NCBI RefSeq assembly: GCF_001039355.2
Contig: NW_019775527.1
Location: 39,420 to 103,419, forward strand
DNA from: Lingula anatina
Taxonomy: Eukaryota > Brachiopoda > Lingulata > Lingulida > Lingulidae
Direction: 5' to 3'
Length of the DNA stretch: 64,000 bases
Positions 1 through 11,224 of the stretch are shown one piece after another. Both the position numbers and the translations under genes were made by a program. Position 1 is the first letter of the stretch; every line of letters begins with the position of its first letter. The notes under the pieces are model-generated. The model did not search any database. It saw only the letters and a program-made list of their open reading frames with translations, and had not been told where the DNA came from.

Positions 1-83
1 CTATGGAAATCGGCTTTTGCTTACGAGATATTTGAAATGAGAGCACCTCGAGGGCTGAAACCATTCATAGTGGTTTAAATAGT

Positions 84-150
84 GTATTCAAAGAATGTGT
101 GTTTAGAGTATTCAAAGAATGTGTGTTTAGTGTATTCAAAGAATGTGTAT
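84..150. repeat. 24-bp tandem repeat, about 2.8 copies
   Basis: The unit begins GTATTCAAAGAATGTGTG and recurs at 84, 108 and 132 with one or two differences per copy. No coding context is visible around it. The surrounding 1-640 holds no gene I can support. Confidence 0.85.
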
Positions 151-662
151 TGTTGAAATGAGTAGTAAACCATCCTTTGATCTTTGAAAATAATACGCTT
201 TCAGTCCCAGGATACAAACTGGTTTAATTAAAATTCAGGTGATACTTCGGCACTAATGCGATGTTTCTCCCACCCGGTTAACCTCTCATTTTTAATCTTA
301 ATCAAAGTTTTGTGGTGTTTTTGACCAATGTCTCATTCTTTATCTATATGTTTCCACACAGCAATAAAAACGACTCGCATGGACTGCATGGAGTTTCTAA
401 AAAAATTTAATAATAAGATTATAAGAACATGAATTGCCAAACTAATTTGTTTGAGTAGTGGAGACATTGCTCAAACCACACTGATTAATAAAGAAAAGGT
501 ATGGAATATCACAGAGTTAGATAGTGGGAGATACTGCAAAGGGGCCAAAACTTCTAAATGATATAGAGGAGTAAAAGTGTACTTTATTTTTTGCAAGCTG
601 TAGGGCCACTTTTATCAAAATTTGGACTGCAGTTATTTACTTGTGTTTGTACATTGTTTCAG

Positions 663-900
663 GACACACCATGCAACAGCAACCCAAGTTAAGCATGCAA
701 GAAGGGGAGCTGCAAATAGAGGGACTATTCGTGGAGGCTCTCAAACAAGTTGAGGATGATGTCATACTACAGAAGTCAGCCAGGGGTAGGGAAACTGCAC
801 ACAGAGCCCAGGAAGTGAGACAGAAAATGCCACTCAATGAAAACAATTACACAATTAAACAATTTGGGAAAATACCTGAAATGTGCATCGGAACTAAGAT
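663..900 (+). CDS. Possible internal or terminal exon of an unrecognised gene
   Basis: A pyrimidine-rich tract ending TTTCAG at 657-662 is followed by an open frame. It encodes a polar, Gln/Glu-rich segment with mild helical periodicity and an early methionine at 671. The frame runs on into an ATT microsatellite read as poly-tyrosine, so the real 3' limit is not visible. No domain is recognised, and it could be chance. It might be the end of a gene entering from the left edge. Confidence 0.2.
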
Positions 901-917
901 TAATGTCAATCTGATGA

Positions 918-918
<1 letters not shown>

Positions 919-956
<38 letters not shown>

Positions 957-957
957 T
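919..957. repeat. (ATT)n microsatellite
   Basis: About 13 uninterrupted ATT units follow the putative exon at 663. Confidence 0.95.
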
Positions 958-1029
958 GTATCAGTAGTAGTTGTTGTAGTAATGGTAGTTGATTAAATAT
1001 AACTTTATATTGTCACTGTTTTATATTCT

Positions 1030-1072
1030 GATGAGCCGTAGGGCTCAAATGTTTAATAAATTGAATTGAAAA
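1030..1072 (+). mobile_element. Possible 3' tail of a non-LTR retrotransposon
   Basis: A small hairpin (GAGCC-GTA-GGCTC, with an extra G before the second arm) is followed by AATAAA and an AATTG-type short repeat (TAAATTGAATTGAA). This arrangement is typical of 3' ends of CR1/L2-like elements, which carry a terminal stem-loop and short tail repeats. No reverse transcriptase coding sequence lies upstream, so it would be a 5'-truncated fragment. The 1080-2090 interval otherwise shows only low-complexity G- and C-runs. Confidence 0.35.
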
Positions 1073-2090
1073 CAGAAGCCATGTGAAGAGATACCTGGAA
1101 ACTGTAAATAGCAAGTTATTTAATGTTTTCAGTAGTGGAGATACGTCCTTCATATAAATGAACTAATAAATAGGGCACGTCGATCAAATGATTGGAAAGT
1201 TGACAAAGTAAAGAAACATTGCTTTTAACAAAAATAAAACAAAATGTACACAACTCAAAACCAGAAAGGCATACAGATAACTTTATTCCAATGTTTTTTA
1301 TTTATTAATTTATTTTTTGTTTACATGTTTCCCATGTTTGAGATGCTTATAAAAAGTAGCTGAATATCTTAAGGGTGCTAGGTTGAGAAATTCTTTTTTT
1401 CTGGGGGGGGGGAAGGGGGGGGGCAAGAGGCTTGGAAGGCTTGGAAGGCTTATTAGGAAACTGGTTATTCCAACGCTTGTGGAACTCTTGTAGACGCCGA
1501 CTGAGTGATATACTGCCGCCTCCCTGTTCACCCCCCCCACCCCCCGCAGCCTACGGTCCACAGTGTTGAAAATTTCAAAATAATATCAATATGACAAACA
1601 CTGATCTTTAAAATTTATTACAATTTTTTTCATACACAAAATGACACTTCATCAAATCAATGCAAAAGAATAAGAATAATTATCATTAACCAGAAGGGTA
1701 ACGCACATACGCGCTTTTGCGCAAACACTTCAAATTGTTTCCGAGGCGCCTGCATGAGGCAACATTTTGATAATCAATACGATTATATATTTTAGTGAAA
1801 AAAGATAAATTTAAAAACCACCCGGGCATATCTCCGTAAATACCAATAGATTGAATAAATAAGTTTTAGCATAAAATAAAGTATGAAATATCTCCATACC
1901 TTTAATAATACAACATTTAAGCCCATGCGTCCTCTTGTACGTTTCACGACCATTGATTAGATAATCATTACTACCCTCTAAGTAAAATTGATATTTAATA
2001 ATTTAAATGAGAGAAAATACCATATACAGAAACAACTTCTTTCACATGCCGCGAGCAGCAACCACACCATCCCATGAGCTCACACGCGCC

Positions 2091-2092
<2 letters not shown>

Positions 2093-2163
<71 letters not shown>
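2093..2163. repeat. (CA)n-(GA)n compound microsatellite
   Basis: A run of CA dinucleotides passes directly into GA dinucleotides. It creates spurious open frames on both strands. Confidence 0.97.
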
Positions 2164-2165
<2 letters not shown>

Positions 2166-2359
2166 TTTAAGTTTATAAGTCAGAAAAGCCGTCAAAGATG
2201 AAACGTCCAATGCTGAACTTGATGGAAATAAACATAGAAAATCCTCTGAGCTATATTGAGATGTCCCTAGTCCTAATTTTTTCCCCAGGGGATGGAGAGA
2301 ATGCGTTTAAATTGACATAAATAGTGCGCACGGTGATAATCATAAAAAAAGAAACCTTT

Positions 2360-2405
2360 GCATCGGCCGGGAATCGAACCCGGGCCGCCCGCGTGGCAGG
2401 CGAGC
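2360..2405 (-). pseudogene. 3' part of a tRNA-Gly(GCC)-like sequence
   Basis: On the minus strand the anticodon arm (loop CTGCCAC, anticodon GCC) and T-arm (GGTTCGATTCC, a perfect B box) match eukaryotic tRNA-Gly(GCC), ending in GGCCGATGC. The expected 5' acceptor strand (GCATCGG) and D-arm are not found. The upstream bases read CTTGGCACCAACAT and cannot pair with the 3' acceptor strand. This is best read as a tRNA fragment or the tRNA-derived part of a SINE, not a working gene. No gene is seen around it between 2170 and 2970. Confidence 0.6.
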
Positions 2406-2973
2406 ATGTTGGTGCCAAGAAAAGCGGTCCGCCCCTCCACAAACCAATAAAACAATCCATGATAATCGTCAAATTCTCTACAAGTTAGTGCGGCTATGTT
2501 CTCTATTTCAAATTGGTTTCCGATACGCATTTCATTAAGTGGGACAATCTATTTCTCTCATATTTTCGTACGGTAAAGTGACGTACATTATTAGAGTTAC
2601 CTCCTGCTACTGACAGAAGTCCGTGATGAGTTTAATAGCATTAAGTGACACAAAGATAGTTATACAACACGGCTATAGCGTATGCCATATATCCCTTGTC
2701 CAAGAAATCGTTGATCTTTACATGCCTTTCTAAAAAATATGCCGTTTTATTAGATTTTCAGATTTAACGTCACGAACGTTTAATACCTAAGCAAGATATT
2801 ATTCCAAGATATTTATTAAATGTCATATAAAGAGATACAGAATAAAAACATTAAGTCATAAAAAACTAAGAGAGTATTTGGAATGAAAAATAGAACCTCA
2901 TTTATATATGAAATTTCTCCTTAATGCTAAAACTCAGCAGCAGGTTTTAGTTGAAAAATAACTTTTTTTACAG

Positions 2974-3198
2974 ATGAAATTTCTCCTTAATGCTGAAATT
3001 CGGCAGCAGGTCACGGGCGAAGTTTTGCTTCTACCTGGTCAAAAAGTCCAAAGTAGCAGTGAGAGTTTACGTAAAGTACTGGCTAAGGTACTGTCGCCTG
3101 ATATCGACTGTGACAGTGCATCGTTACCGCTGTTATTTTCAAAGATACGCAAGAAGGTGGCACTTTACCGGTCGCAAGTTGCTTCTGCATTCGCATGA
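2974..3198 (+). CDS. Short ORF next to a local duplication, no recognised family
   Basis: A 74-codon frame starts at an ATG just after a TTTTTTACAG tract, which could be a splice acceptor. The first about 41 bases are an imperfect direct repeat of 2908-2948, so the beginning of the ORF has been duplicated in tandem. The product is basic, with several Leu/Val/Ser-rich stretches and no recognised domain. A real exon or a chance frame are both possible. Confidence 0.2.
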   Translation: MKFLLNAEIRQQVTGEVLLLPGQKVQSSSESLRKVLAKVLSPDIDCDSASLPLLFSKIRKKVALYRSQVASAFA

Positions 3199-3949
3199 CG
3201 ATCCAAGGTTTATATCTTGACAGTTATGGCAGCTTTGTTTTTAAAAAGGGATAAGAATGAGCCAATTTGTTTAATGTCACTAAATACACTGTTGGACGGA
3301 AAATTATGACGTGCAGCAAAGTTGAGTAAGCGAGTACAAGTAGCTCTCTTATGTCACCTGATGTCATCAGACTTCTTCGGATGCATAAGAAATCAAGCGT
3401 TTTGCTGATTTTTCATAATGATAAAAATTAAGGTAGCCGATTTCTGGATTGCTGCCGCTTTGCTTGCAAACTCTGAGTAAGAGAGACATCAGATCTGAGG
3501 AGCGACAAGGCATGAGCACGGCAAAATTTAAGTCTCTCTATTTCTCCCTTTCTTACCTAGTCGTGTGCTTAATGAATTCAAGCTTTTTAGTTAACAAAAT
3601 TAAGGCAAAAACTAGGTAATGTATATATCAGTTATTTTTTTCATTTTTTTTTTTCAGATTTATTTCCACGGTGTTCTTATGATAGTTGAGATTGTGTTAG
3701 ATGAGAAACTACTAACACTGCTCAATATTGGGTAACATATGCTCAATTATTCAAATGGTGAGTTGTATAAAAGGCGATGTCGCATGTGCTCTGGGCGGTC
3801 ATTTATGATTGACGGGAAGAGTGAAGGTGTGGTTTAATATTACATGCAGCTTGTGTATAAGTTTATCAATTTATTATATTGTTATTTAGATGGCACTTTG
3901 AGTTGTATCTTTGTGTGATTTAATTTTGGACTATAGTTCAAATATTTTT

Positions 3950-4090
3950 CATAATTAGAAACAGCTATATTTTAAGATTTATCAGAATATCTAAAGTCAT
4001 CATTAGCAACAGTTATGCTAAGATCTATCAGAATATCTAAAGTCATAATTAGAAACAGTTATGTTATGATCTATCAGAATATCTAAAGTA
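3950..4090. repeat. About 46-bp tandem repeat, three degenerate copies
   Basis: Units share ATCAGAATATCTAAAGT and a preceding ATTAGAAACAGTTATG-like segment. The repeat ends about 40 bases before the Harbinger target site. The 3200-3950 interval shows no gene. Confidence 0.75.
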
Positions 4091-5266
4091 AATAGATGAC
4101 CAGTGGTTGAATAGTTGGCTCAAAAACCTGGCCCCATATGCACAAACAATCCTTATCTTAAGTGAAAAATTCTCCTTAACTTCATAAGAAAATTCTTAGC
4201 TGAGGAAACCCCTTAAGTGGTATGCACAAAGTACCTTAAGAATTTCCTAAGCCAAGAATTTTCTCAACTCTGTAGGATTTCTCTTATGTGTTGAGCTATG
4301 TTTAGCCTGTGCATTGACCAATAGAATTACCTGTTACAATAGCTCACACTGGGGAATTCCTGGGGAATCCATGTTTGAAGAAATCCTTTACTTGGATATG
4401 ATAGGCCTATCAGTTATTATTATTAGAAGAGTTGAGATATCAATCGTGTAGGCCAAGAAGTTGTAACTTCTTGTGTAGGCCTAGTATTCTTCATACTCTG
4501 ACAGAAAAAGAGGCATGTCATCCAATCCCCAGACCCAACACTAATAATAATAATCCAGTTACATAATTACATTTTAATCAAAAGGTTTTATCTCTTTTGG
4601 CTGATACATGTGCACCCATCTCCCCTATCGGCGATAATTCTGTAAAAAAGCCCCATAAAAAATATTAGTTTATCATCATTGTCACCTACAAGAAGTGATT
4701 CAGTAGGGCATATTTTTTGCTCATACAAAAACACATTGAATTTAACCAACGATGCCCTCCGGACCGTCATTACATACACTAAAACATGGAACGTGCCATG
4801 AGCAAAGCTAATAGTAACATAAATTGCAGTGAGAGGCACTCTTAGTACAGGGAGAGTCTGTTTTTGTGCACATTTGATGGGGAAAATTTACATTATAATT
4901 TTTTTATGTGAGCAGAAAAAGTAATGCGGCCGGGGATGATAAAGTAACATTTTTTCATGGGCCCTAAAAAAGAAATAAGCCCAGCATATACTTATTTCAT
5001 GACTATGGCCATTTACATGTCATCGACTTACATATTTTTAGTGTCATCTGTGATCAAAAATTGTGGCATGTAATTCATAATATTAATATTAATTTTAATT
5101 ATTAATTTCACTATTGACCCTATGTATGCACATATTAAATACCTATGTTAATTGTATAAGCATTGAAGTGTGAGATTCCGTGTTATCAGGTGGTTTTCGG
5201 GGATTTCATAAGCAATATGTCATAAAAAGTGCCCACTCAAAATTTTTCACTTTAGATATCCCTTAA

Positions 5267-5643
5267 AGGTACATACGAACCGAGCATCGGTGGAGCGTGG
5301 ATTCCCAGTAACACATGTAAACCACTTCTACTAGATTCTTATATGACTCAAATAAATTTGACATGCCAAGGGATAAACTTAATAGATCACTCGACCAGCC
5401 ATAAAATACCTCTAGATTGCTCCTTTCTTTAAATTTATGGTTGTAAATTTAACCTACTTCCGTGACCTACTTTCCTGCCCCATTGACATACAGCTTAGAA
5501 TGCCAGCAGAAAAATCTGTTCAAACATCATTTTCGGGTAAAATTAAACAATGCTTTTTGGTAATTCTCTTAGTTATACTACTTGAAACTATATGCTGGCA
5601 TTTGGTTGGTTTTTGTGACAAAAAATTCACTTTGTATGCATCT
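5267..5643 (+). mobile_element. TTAA-flanked MITE (piggyBac-like), copy 1
   Basis: The ends read AGGTACATACGAA and, reverse-complemented, AGATGCATACAAA. TTAA lies on both sides (5263-5266 and 5644-5647). A second copy in opposite orientation is at 19667-20042. TTAA duplications are the hallmark of piggyBac-type (also Kolobok) insertions. It carries a frame beginning MVVNLTYFRDLL, shared with the other copy, with no recognised domain. Confidence 0.8.
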
Positions 5644-5647
5644 TTAA

Positions 5648-5849
5648 CAAAATGACAAATTACAAATGTAACTGCCAGAAGATCCGTAATGAAAAGTATC
5701 CCCGCTCTATCAAAACGAAATCGCTGGTAAATCTCATGATCTGGGTAAAAATCCAAAGGACTTTCGCGGTTCCGAAATATTCTTGGTCTTGCGACTGCCC
5801 TTTCCAGTTCATCCACTTCTTCACGATAAACAGCAATAATAAGAGCCAT
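5648..5849 (-). pseudogene. HARBI1-like transposase N-terminal fragment, interrupted by a MITE
   Basis: Reading leftwards from an ATG at 5849-5847, the frame begins MALIIAVYREEV and continues through a Glu-rich/Arg-rich segment (VARPRIFRNRESPLDFYPD) into a helical part ending GILFITDLL. This is the usual start of invertebrate HARBI1-like putative nucleases, which have an acidic or charged leader, an R-N-R-E-N/S-PLD motif and then a DLL helix. The DDE catalytic domain of the family is absent. The frame runs into a TTAA-flanked MITE at 5643 about ten codons after DLL. Assignment rests on remembered family motifs. Confidence 0.55.
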
Positions 5850-6870
5850 AGAGAAATACTGTTGCTGCACAGCTTTGACTAGCACAAATGAATGCCACTG
5901 TGTTGTACAGTCACTGAATCTAAGGACAAAATTTCCACTTAAGAGACCCAATGAAAATTCTCATTTTAAGATGCTTTGTGCATACCACTTATGTTAAGGA
6001 TGACCACTTAAGGAAATTCTTAGGGAAATTCTTTAAAAAATACACTTAAGATGTTTTGTACATACGGGGCCTGCTTGATTTTCTCTTCACAACAAAAAAT
6101 TAACAAAGAAATGGGTTAATCTTCTACATAGTATTAATGTGAATACCTTGCCCAGGCGACTTAGTAGAGTTGTTTGGTGGTAGTTCGTCGGATCATTTAT
6201 ATTTCCTTTTTTTCTTATAAAGTGGGATCTTTGTACCAGTTTGCCATGTGTCTGGTAAAATACCAGTATCAAGTATAGCCATGTTAAAGAGTTTTTTTGT
6301 AAATTGACATCCATACTTTTTGTTTTCTTCATTACCGTCAAGTTGGGTAAATGCTGATTTCTGACCTCCCTCTGCTTGAATTGCACGAAGTTCACAAATA
6401 TTGGTCGACTTTTACCCTTTATCCTTCGTCACATCCGATGCACTCGATAGAACTCCACATTTTTTCTGTTTCAGCTTTTTAAAATAAAACCGCATAAAAC
6501 AATGTGGGGAGATTGCGGAGTGCTCATAGCGTCTAAATTGTCTATAGCTGACATGGCAGGTTTTGTGCTATTACAAATTGTCGCGGTTATTGTTGGTGTC
6601 GTCAAACGGCTATATCTCTACCCCATCAGGTAGTTTTTTTCATATACTTATTTTCTCCACTGAGGTTTTTATCATGTTTTTTTTTCATTTTTCCTTTCTT
6701 TGTTTAGGTTCATGTGCTTGTCATTGTTTTCTTTCAGGCTCCACCCCTTTGATAGTAAATCTGAATTTACCGGAGAGTCCAGGTTTCTTGGCATTTGTTC
6801 TTGACTCACGCGTACCACCACCACAGCATCGAGGAACTATTACTTTGAACTACTACACGACGGAAGAAAA

Positions 6871-9093
6871 ATGAATCCCCGTGTTTCCTGTGTTTTGATT
6901 ATGTTCTACATTTTGAGCGACGTCATCCACGGTGAGACGCACTCTCCAGAATATATATCGCAAATGCAACTTTTGTATCGCACCAACTTACAAATAGAAT
7001 ATTTAGAGAAGGCAATGAGACGTCGTTGTCCGGCCCGACAGTAGAGCTCGGTGCTCTGGGAGTGCAACTGAGAGTTCTCAGGAAAAAAAGAACAGCAATG
7101 GATCTGGACCAGGCCAGACTGAATATGGAACTGGCCAAGCACGTGCTGTCAAAGCTTAAACTGAAGTACTTGTCCCTGGAGTGTCGGGTAGGTAAAAAAC
7201 ATCTGAAAACTCACCGATATTATCAGTCTGCAACTGTCGTTTCCGGTAGAGCTTTTGGTTTCAGAGATTTTTGGCAGTGGAACTTTCTGTTTGCACATAG
7301 ACAATAGACTAGCATCCTTATTTAGAATACCGGAAGAAGTGTTTCGTTTGTTAGATCACGTTTTACGTTGATAGATCATATTGTGGCGACATAATGTAGT
7401 TCAATAAAGGTTAAATGCTTAAAATCAGACTGAAATACTTTATATAAAATTGGCGAAATGGGCATTTTTTTTCAAAATTAAGTCCCCTATACCCAGAAAC
7501 TTGGAAAGAACTGAAAAGTGCATTTCCCTTTTCAATTTTGATGTGAATGCATGGTTTCTTAAATTTCTCACTCGCGTCATTCAAATTACTATGCATGCTT
7601 TTTACCGCTTTTAAATGAGTAAAAGTTTAAAATGTTAAGCTGTTGCTGATTTTTCAGTGTTCAGAATTGAGTTGTCAAAACGGGGGAACATGCAAAAGAG
7701 GGCCAGGATATAACGTTTCATGCGCATGCGCGGCAGAATTTACTGGCAAGAACTGTGAGATAAGGGTACCTTCCCTGACGTGTTCATCAACCTGGTTATC
7801 AGCCTGTCAAGGACCGTACGGAACTGACCGCTGCTCGTGAGTTCTAGACCTCTCTCTCTCTCTCTCTCTCTCTCGTGCACACACACTATACAAACACAAA
7901 TGCACATTGGCACATATTTTAATATCAAAATTTTACATAGTAGGCCTTATCAATTTGTAGAGTAGGCCTACAATGAAACCATTTCTTGCATCTTCCAAGA
8001 TTGGCATCCCATTTGTATGCATTGTTTATATTCAAAATTCAACAGAACCCAAATGCTACTGTCTTCAGTGGCTAGGTACCTGCTGTGGCTAAAGAGTATT
8101 ATAACTTTACCCATTATTTTAGTTTCTCCTGTCCAGCCGAATGCATTGACTCAGGCACCGTATGAGGGACGGGGAACTATACAGGGGTAAGTTTGTTTGT
8201 TTGTTTGTTTTTTAAGGGAAAAAAAATATATATTTTTTTTAATTTCATTATTATCCTCAGTTATTAGATAATAGTTGTATTGCAATTAAAATGGACGGAT
8301 ATTCCAGATTGTTTTTACAAATTACAAAACAATCCATTTTTAGTAAAGACATATTAGCAATTCGTGAATTCGCGGTGATTTCAAACAAAAAATATACTTT
8401 GGGGATCAAATAAGTACACGCATACACATACATGCATAAGTACATGCACATAGGCACACACACGTGCACATGCACTTATGTTAAAAAAAAATAGAACTAA
8501 AACAGGTGGAGCAGAATTAATGAAACATGTTAGGGTAACAAATAAAATTCTATTTATTTATTTATTTATTGTTTCATGTTGGCAGGACTCCGCGTTGTGC
8601 CGAGCTGCCATTCACGACGGCCGCATACCATCTACGGGTGGAGTGGCCACAGTGATAGGTTTTGGAGCGTTACAGTCCTTCGGAAGTTCAACACAGAACG
8701 GGGTGACGACAAGCAGGTAGGAACGTATAATTACTACAGTTATGCCCGTGCTGCTTGTTTATACTGTACATGCATTTTTTTTATTCGTGTGAGTGCATTT
8801 GTTGAGTTCTTGATTATAAAGAAGTGTTCATGTACGGGGGTTATTGATAGGGGAACGTAAGTGTGGTGTTAAGTAAGGTAGAAGTAACATATATTGTATT
8901 TTATTTTTTATTATCCAGTATTTTTGTAATGCATTTCATGAAATGAAGTAGCCGAAATAAAGAGTAAATCACGGCGTTGTTAATAACTATGAATCAAAGA
9001 ACATGTCATTGTCCGTTTTAATGTTTTAATTTTAAATGGATCTTTTTATTTTTCAGCTACGGTAGTTATGGAACTTCCTTCCGTTTCGTCTAA
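6871..9093 (+). pseudogene. Secreted coiled-coil, EGF and LCCL domain protein gene, with a frameshift and an in-frame stop
   Basis: Five exons fit consensus splice sites and phases: 6871-7187, 7658-7836, 8123-8186, 8586-8716 and 9057-9093 (stop TAA). Exon 1 starts MNPRVSCVLIMFYILSDVIHG, a good signal peptide, followed by a Leu/Met-rich coiled coil. Exon 2 holds an EGF module (CSELSCQNGGTCKRG, then CACAAEFTGKNCE). Exons 3-5 form one LCCL domain: CPAEC, GTGNYTG, SALCRAAIHDG, STQNGVTT, then SFRFV at the C-terminus. LCCL modules occur in secreted matrix and lipid-binding proteins such as cochlin. Two defects are present. Exon 1 needs a one-base shift near 7020-7041 to stay open, and exon 3 has TGA at 8163-8165 where LCCL domains have an aromatic residue before GTG. 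Corrected length would be about 242 residues. The gene may be decayed, polymorphic-null or carry sequencing errors. Confidence 0.75.
7851..7875. repeat. (TC)n microsatellite in LCCL gene intron 2
   Basis: A short TC run lies 15 bases after the exon 2 donor. Confidence 0.9.
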
Positions 9094-9306
9094 ATAAAAA
9101 GAAAGCATCAGACAATGAGACTTGTAATAACCAAGAAAACTGCATTCTTCCACGTTTGATGACGTCGTCGTGATATCAGTTCTAGGCGATCGAGCGTGAC
9201 GTCATATGAATTATCCCTGCATGAGCACTAATGGACTACACATGCCACGCGTCTGTTTTGATTCCTTCTCAGATGTAAATTTTCAGTTTTTGTTTTCATA
9301 CTCACA

Positions 9307-9312
9307 ATAAAT
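9307..9312 (+). terminator. Possible poly(A) signal of the LCCL gene
   Basis: AATAAA lies about 215 bases after the TAA stop. An earlier AAATAAA overlaps the stop itself and is less likely to be used. Confidence 0.35.
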
Positions 9313-9319
9313 ATCTGCA

Positions 9320-9819
9320 GATCGTAAGGAGGGGTATGTTTTTGATGGCTTTTGCAAAGTTAGATACACTGTTTTATTCAATACCTTTACTTCAACTTCT
9401 CGACCATGTTATGGTTATTATTTATTAAACATTTAAAGTAATATGTAAGTAGACCTACATGTAGGTATTTTACTATTTATTCATTAATAAAAACAACCCC
9501 CGTTATAGATTGGCTAAGTGAGCTTCAACGCGAATAATACAATGTAGCAAACGAGTCGCTTCCCACCACGAACATTCTACCTGTAAATTAATCCCTGTGA
9601 AATGCACCAACCTTTTTCAAAACTTCACAACAAATCTGTTAAAACGATGATCGATGATGCCAACCGTCTTGAAAAATTTGAACCATCTACAGTACTTATC
9701 GGAGTTGTGTAAAAGAGGAATCATGTTGGATGCTTCCACACACTGCAAAGTTTTCCGGTCAATTGCCAACTCAAAGAAATGTTGAAACCACAGAGAATAT
9801 TGTAACCCTATATAATCAT

Positions 9820-9867
<48 letters not shown>

Positions 9868-10400
9868 GAATGCTCACAGGGCAAATAAAATGGAAACTAA
9901 GCTGGTGCTGGTTACAAATCAAAAGTTGCCAAATTTCCATAAAATTTAAATAATATATTGTCTGAAAATTCTCTTAAAACCAAGATATAAATCCAACACG
10001 ACACAGTTGGAAGCCAGCTGGTTGAAAGATAATTAGTTTGAAACCGAACACTGACCTTCTGTTTGCTCGAGCTGGCTCTGTCGAATGAGACAAGGTAACC
10101 ATTCCATTCTCGCACTGGTCATATTTTGTTTCTGCACTGATCCATGTGTGAGGTTTAGCAAAAATATTGTGTTTGTGTGACAGAAAACGTTTATACATGC
10201 AAGAGTTTGCTTGGCCTCATTAAAAACTGTTCATTTGGAGAGCAACGGAAAATTAATGAGAAATGTCCGTGTCTTGTTTCCGGAAAACAAGAAGATAACC
10301 CTCTTTGTTGTTTGATACAGCTATCTTTATTTTCAACAAAGGAATGTGGTAAAAAACTGAAATAAAATAAAGAAAAACCTTTGTCAAAATACTGTTGATG
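9320..10400. other. Gene-free interval with a TA microsatellite
   Basis: It contains an uninterrupted (TA)n run at about 9823-9866. The open frames here are short, lack splice context and resemble nothing I know. Confidence 0.6.
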
Positions 10401-10406
10401 ATATTT

Positions 10407-10505
10407 CTATTACTTATTGTGGCACTTACAGGCCACCGTACCTTGCAAAACTAGCGTGAAACGTGCAGCATTCTTGCAATGACAAGTTTTAACGTGAATA
10501 CATAA
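10407..10505. repeat. 99-bp segment repeated across a contig join
   Basis: The segment starting ATTACTTATTGTGGCACTT is repeated at 10981-11082, immediately after the N at 10980, with one or two differences. After the repeat the two copies diverge (ACAAGGCAGC against AAAAGCAGTT). This suggests the join links two versions of one place. Confidence 0.8.
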
Positions 10506-11138
10506 AACAAGGCAGCAAAGCTGTCAAATGTACAGACAAAAAACAGAAAATAAAGATGCAAAATAGGTCATTTTGTCAATTTTGATGCAATAATAAATAA
10601 TGCTTATAATAGCACTGTCAGTCAACACTGAATTTTAATCATGCACAACAGGTAACATGGTCAATAACAGGAGTGGACCCAGAGATATTGCAAAATTTAC
10701 CTGCATAATTATCACTCCTTCCTTATTATTAATCTAGCAGACTGGCTTAATCTTTGGGAGTTTACAGGGACATATCAACAACTGTGCTTTATGTAATCTC
10801 ATTTAATAACCTATTAATTAGGCAAATGACTTTATAACTCTGAACTTAGCTTAGTGATACCCAAGGGAAATTTACAGACTGACCCTCTCAAAGGTCTTTC
10901 AGGCCCATAAGTCACATCTTAAGAAAAGCACAAAGTAATAATGCACAAAATAGGATGCTGTAAATTCTGATGCAATAATNATTACTTATTGTGGCACTTA
11001 CAGGCCACCGTACCTTACAAAACTAGCGTGAAACGTGCAGCATTCTTGCAATGACAAGTTTTAACGTGAATACATAAAAAAAGCAGTTTACAGATACTAA
11101 AAATGTTCTTTACATAACCACACTTATCAAAACTATAT

Positions 11139-11224
11139 AAAATGTGGAAAAACTCACGGTGTGCTTGGCCAATCTTAAGAAAAAACTCTGTACAGTGCAC
11201 GAGCGGCTGCTGATGAGCGAGCAT
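11139..11224 (-). CDS. Possible first coding exon of an unrecognised minus-strand gene
   Basis: From an ATG at 11224 a short frame (MLAHQQPLVHC...) runs into a donor-like GCACACC/GTGAGT at about 11152. No downstream exon is identified and no family is recognised. Support is limited to the ATG and one donor. Confidence 0.15.

Larger units (their letters stand above)
4131..6070 (-). mobile_element. PIF/Harbinger DNA transposon with 3-bp CTG target duplications
   Basis: The left end reads GCCCCATATGCACAAA. The right end, reverse-complemented, reads GCCCCGTATGTACAAA, with further matching CTTAAGT. Both ends are flanked by CTG (4128-4130 and 6071-6073), and the left flank AAAAACCTGG resembles the AACACCWGG-type target known for animal Harbingers. 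Subterminal copies of TATGCACAAAG and CTTAAG lie inside each end. The interior carries a HARBI1-like N-terminus on the minus strand, but no full transposase, so the element is internally deleted or decayed. A second, TTAA-flanked element is nested at 5267-5643. Confidence 0.8.

Noticed and set aside
2007-2201. Paired frames on both strands
   Set aside because: They are translations of the CA/GA microsatellite.
4588-4839. 83-codon minus-strand frame inside the Harbinger element as a second element-encoded protein
   Set aside because: I see neither a Myb/SANT pattern nor DDE motifs, and the frame has no splice context.
8163-8165. TGA read as selenocysteine in the LCCL gene
   Set aside because: The position is normally aromatic, not Cys. 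A one-base change from TGG explains it, and no SECIS-like element was recognised after the stop.
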